11,640 nt of DNA from Deltaproteobacteria bacterium (GTDB lineage Bacteria; Desulfobacterota; DSM-4660; Desulfatiglandales; B25-G16): assembly GCA_020348625.1 (NCBI GenBank), contig CP070752.1, positions 890,659-902,298 of the forward strand, read 5' to 3'. The notes beneath the pieces were generated by a model. It saw nothing but the letters and a program-made list of their open reading frames with translations. It ran no database searches and was not told the origin of the DNA. Position 1 is the stretch's first letter, and every line of letters starts with the position of its first letter. The translations under genes and the position numbers were made by a program. Shown piece by piece: positions 6,196-11,640 of this stretch.

Positions 6196-9015
6196 ATGAA
6201 GGTAAAGCTCATAGTCAATGACAAATGGATAGAAAGACAGGTGGATCAAGATCTTACTTTGTTACGCTTTCTTCGAGAAGATCTTCACTTGACGGGGGCA
6301 AAAGAAGCATGTGGCAAGGGACATTGCGGGGCATGCACGGTGATTGTCAATGGCAAAGCGGTGCGTTCTTGCCTTCAAAGGGTTTCGAAGCTTGACGGCA
6401 AAAGGATAGAAACGATTGAAGGTCTTTCCGTCAATGGCGGCCTCCATCCAATTCAGGAAGCATTTATATCTGCAGGAGCAGTACAATGCGGTTTTTGTAC
6501 CCCTGGAATGATTATGGCTACAAAAGCGCTCCTAGATAAACATCCATCCCCTTCCGACGCAGAAATTAAGGAAGGACTAAAGCATAATTTATGTCGCTGT
6601 ACTGGTTATGTGAAGGTAATCGATGCGGTTAAAATGGCTTCGACATTGATCAGAAGCCAACAGAATCATAGGACCAGAGTATCTTCAGAATCTCCTGCTG
6701 ATATTTCCGTTGGTGCTTCACTACCAGATATTGACGGGTCACTTAAAGTGAAGGGGCAACTGAAATTTGCGGGCGATATCTTCATGGAAGACATGGGATA
6801 TGGGAGCATCTTGTGGAGCAAATATCCCCATGCGGAAATCCTTTCGATTGATACGCTCCAAGCAGAAAAGGTGAAAGGTGTGCGAGCGGTCTTAACCGCA
6901 AAGGATATTCCCGGTCGAAATAGCTTTGGAATTTTGAAACCTGATCAGCCGGTTTTGGCAGACAATAAGGTAAGGTTTTTAGGTGATCCGGTTGCCTTGG
7001 TTATTGCCGATTCCGAAGAAATAGCACGTAGATCGCGCGATTTGATTTCAGTTGAATATAAGGCCCTGAAAGGTGTCTTTTCGATTGAAGAAGCGCTGAG
7101 CCCCGAATCCCCTCCTATCCATGAAGGGGGGAATATTATGAGACAAATACAACACCTTGTAGGCGATATCGAGAAAGCGTTCGCGGAAGCTGATTTAATT
7201 GTAGAGAGAGAATATTCAACGCCTTTTATAGACCATGCTTATCTTGAAACCGAATCGGGTGTTGCTGCTCTCGCGGAAAACGGCAAAATCAATGTATGGA
7301 CCTGTACCCAAATGCCCTTTGAATTCCGAGTCCAGATTGCCGACATCCTGGGGCTTGCCGAGGAAAAGGTTCGTATCATTACGACCCCTTTGGGGGGAGC
7401 TTTCGGTGGGAAAGTACCCATAACCATCCAAGCGCTTCTTGCCCTTGGGGCGCTCGTGACCAGACGACCGGTCAAAATCGTGTTGACCCGCGAAGAGTCT
7501 TTGTGTTCAAGCACAAAAAGGCATGCAAGTCTTTTGAATTACCGAACCGGATTCACAAAAGCGGGAAAGATCATAGCAAATCATGCCAAAATACTTTTAG
7601 ACACGGGACCTTATGCGGATGTCGGCCTCACTGTTCTTGACCAGGCGAGTATTTTTTCATGCGGGCCTTATGATATTCCAAATGTTAAGATTGACGCTTT
7701 GGCGCTGTTTACAAATAATGCCAACGGTGGGGCCATGAGGGGTTTCGGAATAAACCAGGTTGCCATTGCCATGGAACAGCAACTGGATATTGCGGCGGAA
7801 AAACTGAAGGTAGACCCATTTGAATTGAGATTGATGAATGCCCTCGAGATTGGAAAAAGCATTGTGTCAGGGGAAATTCTTCGCGCCAGCGTTCCGATTA
7901 AAGAAACGATACGGACCGCTCAAAAGGCTATGAGTGCCCTTCCCCCGTTACAATCGCAGAAGAAGGTAGGGGTTGGCGTTGCTTCTGGGTTCAAAAATGT
8001 GGGGATAGGAAAGGGACATACTGACAATGCTGGAGCTATCATTGAGCTTACCGAAAACGGAATGATTAGAAGTTATGTTTCAACAGTGGATATGGGGCAA
8101 GGGAATCGAACGGTACTAATGCAGATGATTGCGCATGAGCTGGGAATAAAGCAAGACAAAGTTGAAATCATAATCGGAGACACCGATTTGGTTCTTAGGG
8201 CTGTTGGTGTTGCGGGTGAAAGAGCCACCTATTGTTCGGGCAATGCAGTGATCATGGCTGCCAAGGAATTTAGGAAAAGACTCATCGAAAAGATTTCGCA
8301 GCACTTGGATATTCCCCGCAAAAACCTTGCTTTCGATGAGGCTGGGATTATACATGAAAATAAAGGGGTAAAATCAATTCTAACCCTTGAAGATATCGCT
8401 CGAATATTGGCTTCAAAAGGTGAGAAAATAAGAGTTGAACACAACTACATTGCGCCGAAAACCTTTCCGATTTCTTTTGGCGGGATACCCGAAGCGGGTA
8501 CGGCCATGGCTCGTTATGCTCCATCCAAAACTCGAATCAGCAAAGAAGAATATCGGAATTATCTCTCATATGCTTACATAACAAGCGTGGCCGTTGTCGA
8601 GGTAGATGAGTCCACCGGCGTGGTCACCGTTAAGAAAGTTATCTCTGCAGTTGACGTGGGAAAAGCCATCAATCCTCAGAACATTGAAGGCCAAATTGAA
8701 GGAAGTATCATGATGGGAATAGGTTATGCTCTTTCTGAAAACTATGAATTGAGCCGTGGCATTCCACTTACCGATAGCTTAAAAAAATGCGGTATTCCCA
8801 CAATAAATCAAACTCCTGATATTACGACGCTCATAATCGAAGAAGAGGATCCGGGTGGCCCATATGGCGCAAAAGGAATTTCTGAGGTTGCAACGGTGCC
8901 TGTAACACCGGCAGTACTTAACGCCATAAACGATGCGGTGGGTGTGAGGATTTATGACCTGCCGGCGACTAAGAATAGAATCCTAAGTAAATTATCCGGT
9001 GGTAGACGTCCGTAA
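6196..9015 (+). CDS. fused [2Fe-2S]/molybdopterin hydroxylase, Mop aldehyde oxidoreductase-like
   Basis: This 939-residue xanthine-oxidase-family enzyme joins the iron-sulfur and molybdenum subunits in one chain. The plant-type [2Fe-2S] cluster uses Cys39, 44, 47 and 59 (CGKGHCGAC...C). The second cluster uses Cys98, Cys101, Cys133 and Cys135 (CGFC...CRC). The Mo domain starts near 175 and shows GGAFGGK (400-406), GGAMRGFG (511-518), MGQGNRT (633-639) and GAKGISE with the likely catalytic Glu897. The C-terminus ends in the family's VTPAVLNAIN...VRIYDLPAT. There is no FAD domain and no FAD-subunit gene nearby, as in D. gigas Mop (about 907 residues), so electrons would leave through the Fe-S clusters to a ferredoxin or flavodoxin. 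The substrate is unknown: an aldehyde, an N-heterocycle or an aromatic CoA ester are all possible. A weak AGGA (6186-6189) precedes the start. No Tat signal is seen, so it is cytoplasmic. The last codons and the stop lie inside repeat copy D. Confidence 0.88.
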   Translation: MKVKLIVNDKWIERQVDQDLTLLRFLREDLHLTGAKEACGKGHCGACTVIVNGKAVRSCLQRVSKLDGKRIETIEGLSVNGGLHPIQEAFISAGAVQCGFCTPGMIMATKALLDKHPSPSDAEIKEGLKHNLCRCTGYVKVIDAVKMASTLIRSQQNHRTRVSSESPADISVGASLPDIDGSLKVKGQLKFAGDIFMEDMGYGSILWSKYPHAEILSIDTLQAEKVKGVRAVLTAKDIPGRNSFGILKPDQPVLADNKVRFLGDPVALVIADSEEIARRSRDLISVEYKALKGVFSIEEALSPESPPIHEGGNIMRQIQHLVGDIEKAFAEADLIVEREYSTPFIDHAYLETESGVAALAENGKINVWTCTQMPFEFRVQIADILGLAEEKVRIITTPLGGAFGGKVPITIQALLALGALVTRRPVKIVLTREESLCSSTKRHASLLNYRTGFTKAGKIIANHAKILLDTGPYADVGLTVLDQASIFSCGPYDIPNVKIDALALFTNNANGGAMRGFGINQVAIAMEQQLDIAAEKLKVDPFELRLMNALEIGKSIVSGEILRASVPIKETIRTAQKAMSALPPLQSQKKVGVGVASGFKNVGIGKGHTDNAGAIIELTENGMIRSYVSTVDMGQGNRTVLMQMIAHELGIKQDKVEIIIGDTDLVLRAVGVAGERATYCSGNAVIMAAKEFRKRLIEKISQHLDIPRKNLAFDEAGIIHENKGVKSILTLEDIARILASKGEKIRVEHNYIAPKTFPISFGGIPEAGTAMARYAPSKTRISKEEYRNYLSYAYITSVAVVEVDESTGVVTVKKVISAVDVGKAINPQNIEGQIEGSIMMGIGYALSENYELSRGIPLTDSLKKCGIPTINQTPDITTLIIEEEDPGGPYGAKGISEVATVPVTPAVLNAINDAVGVRIYDLPATKNRILSKLSGGRRP

Positions 9016-9076
9016 GAAAGGAAATAACTTCACGATAAAGCACACAGGGGCACCTTTTAGTCATTACCTATTCGTG
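9009..9076 (+). repeat. gene-end repeat, copy D (long form, overlaps gene end)
   Basis: TCCGTAAGAAAGGAAATAAC begins the copy. Its own TAA (9013-9015) is the stop codon of the Mo-hydroxylase. It matches copy B over 68 ungapped positions (53 identical) and has the same CACGA...TCGTG arms (9031-9035 and 9072-9076), here as a 5-base stem. The enzyme's conserved core ends about ten residues earlier, so the repeat seems to have replaced or trimmed the gene's extreme 3' end. Confidence 0.7.
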
Positions 9077-9759
9077 TGCGGGCCTGATAGCTTTCAAAGA
9101 ACCAAGTTGACGAAGAGAGCCGGGGTAAAGTTTTGCTCTTGCTGTGTTTCGGGATGAAAGGCGTGCCGTTGCCACAATCAGCATTCACCTGTCAGCACCC
9201 AGCTTCCTTCATAAGTTTAATTACATCAAGTCTTCATGTGAGACATGAGCTGGAGCAGGCCCTTCAGTCTCACCAACAAAAGTAAGGGCCCTTGCTGTTT
9301 CGATTACGAGAAGAAACCTGGACTTTCTTCGAGTTGAAGATTTTGGCAAGAAAGCTATACCTTGAGCATATTATGTCCAGGCACAACATGTAGGGATATG
9401 GCGAAACTGCCGTTCCTCGTGTTCAAATCATAGGTGATTAATTTTCCGCAATTCCTCAGTTTCAATTATGGACTAAGACCGCATCTTCCAGTGAGAACTT
9501 GAAAATCAGCAGGCTCTGAGAGTGGGGGAAATTGGTAGCTTACGCTGGCAAGTGAGGCGATGGCGAAGCTTGATCTCTTGATGAGCAGTGCTGAGTGAGC
9601 AATTGTTGACAATAGTGATGAGAATACGTTTTGGCGTTTGCAAATCGAAGCACTGAGTGATTGGGGCAGGGGAGTGCTTATATCTCGGCTTGCACTCCTC
9701 CTGCAATGGCGGTCACCCGGTACCGTGATGTAGGGATTGATCTCGAAAGGAGCAGCTCA
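9077..9759. other. long stretch without a convincing gene
   Basis: About 680 bases after the Mo-hydroxylase contain many stops in every frame. Visible items are a CACAATCAGCAT element shared with 10817-10828, a stem GGCCCTT/AAGGGCC (9258-9264 and 9284-9290) and a short dyad ATTGT-TG-ACAAT (9602-9613). A small frame at 9510-9548 reads QALRVGEIGSLRW, reminiscent of the box-I arginine motif of tyrosine recombinases. The region may be decayed coding DNA, but no parent gene can be named. The ribosome site AAAGGAG (9746-9752) of the next gene closes it. Confidence 0.5.
9173..9210 (+). repeat. CACAATCAGCAT / TGTCAGC element, copy 1
   Basis: CCACAATCAGCAT (9172-9184) is identical to 10816-10828. Both are followed by TGTCAGC- and CAGC-type short repeats and then a TTCCTT-CAT tail. 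The two copies flank the DUF1207 gene in the same orientation. Confidence 0.45.
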
Positions 9760-10704
9760 ATGAAGTGTTCAATGACGCTGAAACAAGGAGTAAAGAGAAC
9801 TACTGTGAAGGGAAATATTTGGCTGTTTTTCGTGTTGTTGTTTCTTGGGCTACCTCTTGGTGCTAACTCGCACCCAGGTACGGATGAAGATCATGGGGTG
9901 AGCTTTTCTCTGGGCGAGTCCTGGCGCGGCGGGATAAGCCCAGGGGGAAGTCTTTACCCTATTTATATCGCTAATCCCATCCGCCCCACCATGGCCTTCA
10001 ATCGGGTCACGGTCAGCGATTCCGACATAGCAGAGGCCGGCGACACCCGGTATACGCTTCGACTGGGAGGTCGAGTAAACCTTATACGGGTCTACCCTGC
10101 AGGCGAGCCCGACCGAGGATTTCAGGCGGATGTTGAAGCGGCCTTTCTGGGTCAGTTCGATGCAGATCACTCTCTAGACAACATTGGGTGGGACGGCATA
10201 TGGGGCCTAGCTCTCACCTGGGCAAACGGAACTGGCCTTGCAGCAAAGCTGGCCACCCAGCATGATTCCAGTCATGTGGGAGATGAATACGCCGAGCGTA
10301 CGGGCAGAAAACGCATCAATTACACGCGAGCAGAGGTTGTGTTCGGACTGAGCCTTGCTTTTCTAACCAAGTGGCGGGTGTACGGGGAGGCTGGCTATGC
10401 CTACGATAGGCGAAACGTGGAACTCCAGGAGCCCTGGCGCCTTGAGGGAGGCTTCGAGTTTGAAGATGCCCACCGGCTCTGGAAGGGACGGCTGGGCTAT
10501 TATGCTGCCGCCGATATTACGGCGTATGAAGAGTCGGACTGGCACAGTGATATCACCATCCAGACCGGGCTCCTCTTACCCGTTACCGGTTTGGTGAGGA
10601 CGTACCGATTCGGCATTGAGTACCGGGACGGGCGCTCTATCATCGGGGAGTTTTTCCAAGATAAAGAAACCTACTGGGTCCTCGGTTTGTGGGTGGACTG
10701 GTGA
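9760..10704 (+). CDS. DUF1207 family envelope protein, probable outer-membrane beta-barrel
   Basis: This 314-residue protein has a long N-terminal signal: a basic stretch to VKG, then the hydrophobic core IWLFFVLLFLGLPLGANS at about 19-36. The mature part fits DUF1207: LYPIYIANPIRPTMAF near the N-terminus, GFQADVEAAFLGQFD, the diagnostic HDSSHVGDEY followed by INYTRAEVVFGLSL, and a C-terminal IEYRDGRSIIGEFF...VLGLWVDW. Alternating polar/hydrophobic strands and the aromatic C-terminal residue (Trp) suggest an outer-membrane barrel. The family's role is unknown. The start at 9760 is chosen because AAAGGAG (9746-9752) is 7 bases upstream. The in-frame ATG at 9661 has no such site and would bury the signal peptide. 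The gene stands alone, with gene-poor DNA on both sides, and no partner is evident. Confidence 0.82.
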   Translation: MKCSMTLKQGVKRTTVKGNIWLFFVLLFLGLPLGANSHPGTDEDHGVSFSLGESWRGGISPGGSLYPIYIANPIRPTMAFNRVTVSDSDIAEAGDTRYTLRLGGRVNLIRVYPAGEPDRGFQADVEAAFLGQFDADHSLDNIGWDGIWGLALTWANGTGLAAKLATQHDSSHVGDEYAERTGRKRINYTRAEVVFGLSLAFLTKWRVYGEAGYAYDRRNVELQEPWRLEGGFEFEDAHRLWKGRLGYYAAADITAYEESDWHSDITIQTGLLLPVTGLVRTYRFGIEYRDGRSIIGEFFQDKETYWVLGLWVDW

Positions 10705-10765
10705 TGCGCTTTCTCTGACATTCTACGGACCATGGGTGGTAAGAGCATTCTGTTAATGGTGAGCC

Positions 10766-10804
10766 TGGGGTCAAATCCTTACTATTGATATTTCTTGGGG
10801 TCAA
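10766..10804 (+). repeat. TGGGGTCAA direct repeat, possible REP-transposase-associated remnant
   Basis: TGGGGTCAA occurs at 10766-10774 and again at 10796-10804, exactly 30 bases apart. The first is followed by ATCCTTACTATTGATATTT. GGGGTCA-rich motifs with this kind of tail are seen, from general knowledge, flanking Y1/REP-associated transposase genes in related bacteria. No transposase is present here, so this would be a leftover end or a solo element. Confidence 0.35.
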
Positions 10805-10815
10805 CCTGGCTATTC

Positions 10816-10858
10816 CCACAATCAGCATGTCAGCGTTCAGCTGTCAGTGTTCAGCTCT
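10816..10858 (+). repeat. TCAGC-rich element, copy 2
   Basis: CCACAATCAGCAT is followed by GTCAGCGTTCAGCTGTCAGTGTTCAGC in pieces: (G)TCAGC or TCAG(T) units recur every 7 or 8 bases. It shares its first 13 bases with copy 1 near 9172, and both copies run into a TTCCTT-CAT tail. Confidence 0.45.
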
Positions 10859-10899
10859 CGGATTCCTTGCATCATATGGCAAACCCTACAGCCGTTAGT

Positions 10900-11061
10900 T
10901 TAAATCTATCACTTTTCATCTCAAATCTAACGATTTTGCTCTCAAATCTAGCTATTTTCAGATCAAATCTGTGGATTTTTACCTCAAATCTAACAGTTTT
11001 CGATTTAAATCTATTGCATTTTAGTTCAAATCTGCCGGTTTTCACCTCAAATCTATCAGTC
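10900..11061. repeat. 21-bp tandem array with helically phased A/T tracts, 8 units
   Basis: Units start at 10900, 10921, 10942, 10963, 10984, 11005, 11026 and 11047, spaced exactly 21 bases apart. The last unit is partial. Each begins T(C/T)AAATCT, followed by about five variable bases, TTTT at unit positions 14-17 (one base later in unit 6, absent in unit 8) and four variable bases. AAAT and TTTT blocks therefore alternate every 10-11 bases, in step with the DNA helix, which is the arrangement of intrinsically curved DNA. Because 21 is a multiple of 3, several frames stay open on both strands (SNLxIFx heptads on +, RFExKxx on -). The variable positions fall on all codon positions and no ribosome site is seen, so a protein is unlikely. 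Confidence 0.85.
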
Positions 11062-11069
11062 GGAGCCCG

Positions 11070-11097
11070 TGAAACCTAGAACTGGTGCACGGTTTCA
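11070..11097. repeat. inverted repeat at the right end of the 21-bp array
   Basis: TGAAACC (11070-11076) and GGTTTCA (11091-11097) are exact inverted copies around 14 bases. Outer flanks (GGAGCCC on the left, GGCCCTCC on the right) are partly complementary, so a longer imperfect hairpin is possible. It begins 9 bases after the array ends and may mark its boundary. Confidence 0.4.
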
Positions 11098-11110
11098 GGC
11101 CCTCCATAAG

Positions 11111-11190
11111 GATGGCGGGTAAACCCTCAATAAGAATAGTGGACAAGTTACGCCTGAGGCGGGTGAACCCGCCATACTGATGACGGGCAA
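11111..11190. repeat. GGCGGGTAAA / GGACAAG repeat cluster with a perfect hairpin
   Basis: Related cores follow one another: ATGGCGGGTAAAC (11112-11124), GTGGACAAG (11139-11147), GGCGGGTGAACCCGCC (11158-11173) and GACGGGCAAG (11182-11191). The third is a perfect 6-base GGCGGG/CCCGCC stem on a TGAA tetraloop. The same cores occur at 4039-4064. A further GGTGGACAAG reads on the minus strand near 11574-11583. It lies at the 3' side of the minus-strand ferredoxin gene, but no T-run follows on either strand. Confidence 0.5.
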
Positions 11191-11223
11191 GCCTTGAGCA
11201 GAAATCGGTGGATTAAAAGGGCC

Positions 11224-11475
11224 CTATCCTATATGGCCTGATTTCTTAAACGAACCTCTCATCATGAAGGGGGTGACAATCCTGATGGCGCCTTTCTCAC
11301 CATGGGGGCAATGGGTAATGCAGCAACCGCAGAACCAGCACTCCTCGGGGTATCTCCCAATGGGCGGTTTGCCCTTTTGCGGATTCTTTTCAAAGGTATC
11401 GCACATGCACACATCTACGCATCTTCCGCACCCGTCACAGATATTCTCGTCAAAATATATATGATTAAAAGGCAT
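11224..11475 (-). CDS. small 2x[4Fe-4S] ferredoxin
   Basis: This 83-residue protein carries two CxxCxxCxxxC sets: Cys13, 16, 19 and 23 (CDGCGRCVDVC) and Cys46, 49, 52 and 56 (CWFCGCCITHCP). These are enough for two [4Fe-4S] clusters. Extra cysteines are Cys25 and Cys51. The central GRYPEECWFCGCC region and the tail (IRIVTPFMMRGSFKK) are the kind found in ferredoxin-like partners of flavin- or Mo-dependent oxidoreductases. Its partner here is unknown; it could serve the Mo-hydroxylase, which lacks an FAD subunit, but it lies 2.2 kb away on the other strand. The start at 11475 is set by a strong AAGGAGG (11490-11484) with 8-base spacing. The longer in-frame extension to 11559 has no such site. 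The stop is TAG at 11226-11224. Confidence 0.88.
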   Translation of the reverse strand: MPFNHIYFDENICDGCGRCVDVCMCDTFEKNPQKGKPPIGRYPEECWFCGCCITHCPHGEKGAIRIVTPFMMRGSFKKSGHIG

Positions 11476-11542
11476 GGCGTTAACCTCCTTCTTATTCTTA
11501 TAACCAAAAATCAATTTCGAGGGCAGCAAAAGGCCGCATTCT

Positions 11543-11571
11543 ATAAAACCGCGATACAATCGGGATTTTAT
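11543..11571 (-). promoter_or_regulatory. imperfect dyad upstream of the ferredoxin gene
   Basis: ATAAAA-C-C-G-CGAT, the 3-base centre ACA, then ATCG-G-G-A-TTTTAT: 11 of 13 positions on each arm can pair. It lies about 70 bases upstream of the ferredoxin start and could be a regulator's operator. It could also be a stem with an A/T-rich base ending a gene that arrives from the right. No regulator family can be assigned. Confidence 0.35.
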
Positions 11572-11640
11572 TACTTGTCCACCGGATATTTACGAAAACT
11601 GAACGTACCGTCATCCCCCTTTCTTATGCCTAAGAATGCC

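Noticed and set aside
9258..9300. GGCCCTT/AAGGGCC stem as a terminator
   Set aside because: The loop is 19 bases and only a broken T-rich stretch follows, so intrinsic termination is not supported.
9606..9634. TTGACA as a -35 promoter element for the DUF1207 gene
   Set aside because: No acceptable -10 hexamer lies 16-18 bases downstream; the only A/T-rich candidate is about 12 bases away.
9506..9706. 66-codon minus-strand frame
   Set aside because: No ribosome site, no recognisable domain, and it overlaps the upstream region of the DUF1207 gene.
10900..11061. CRISPR array
   Set aside because: The repeat is 8 conserved bases in a fixed 21-bp period, too short for repeat-spacer units, and no cas genes are present.
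10795..11079. Small heptad-repeat protein (SNLxIFx) over the 21-bp array
   Set aside because: It needs a TTG start, or an ATG at 10876 without a Shine-Dalgarno site. Variation between units is not biased to wobble positions, and other frames are equally open because the period is a multiple of 3.

Overview
The window looks like a chromosomal segment of an anaerobic, Gram-negative bacterium, most plausibly Desulfobacterota-like (formerly Deltaproteobacteria). This is inferred, not proven. The support is a D. gigas Mop-type fused molybdenum hydroxylase without an FAD subunit, a Tat-exported DUF362 protein, a two-cluster ferredoxin, an outer-membrane-type DUF1207 protein and a GGGGTCAA repeat motif. 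No rRNA, tRNA, CRISPR array or intact mobile element was found.

Layout, left to right (all + strand unless noted): the 3' end of an unidentified gene (to 164); a Tat-signal DUF362 protein (232-1131); an exported trypsin-like Deg protease with PDZ domains (1313-2779); an Amidohydro_2/ACMSD-like hydrolase or decarboxylase (2908-3927); an EntE/DhbE-like aryl-acid AMP ligase (4318-5964); a fused [2Fe-2S]/molybdopterin hydroxylase (6196-9015); a roughly 740-base stretch with no convincing gene; a DUF1207 envelope protein (9760-10704); a repeat-rich block (10705-11223) with a regular 21-bp tandem array; and a small ferredoxin on the minus strand (11224-11475).

The middle three genes (amidohydrolase, acyl/aryl-AMP ligase, Mo-hydroxylase) could form an anaerobic carboxylic or aromatic acid pathway, with ring-acid decarboxylation or hydrolysis, CoA activation and hydroxylation or aldehyde oxidation. 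They are not a tight operon: they are separated by 390 and 231 bases of repeat-bearing DNA and differ in base composition.

The least explained material is non-coding. (i) A dispersed repeat of about 40-70 bp occurs four times, each time at or just after a + strand gene end, and one copy supplies the stop codon of the Mo-hydroxylase. (ii) An array of eight exact 21-bp periods carries AAAT and TTTT blocks alternating every 10-11 bp, which suggests intrinsically bent DNA. (iii) A second repeat family is built on GGCGGGTAAA and GGACAAG cores.
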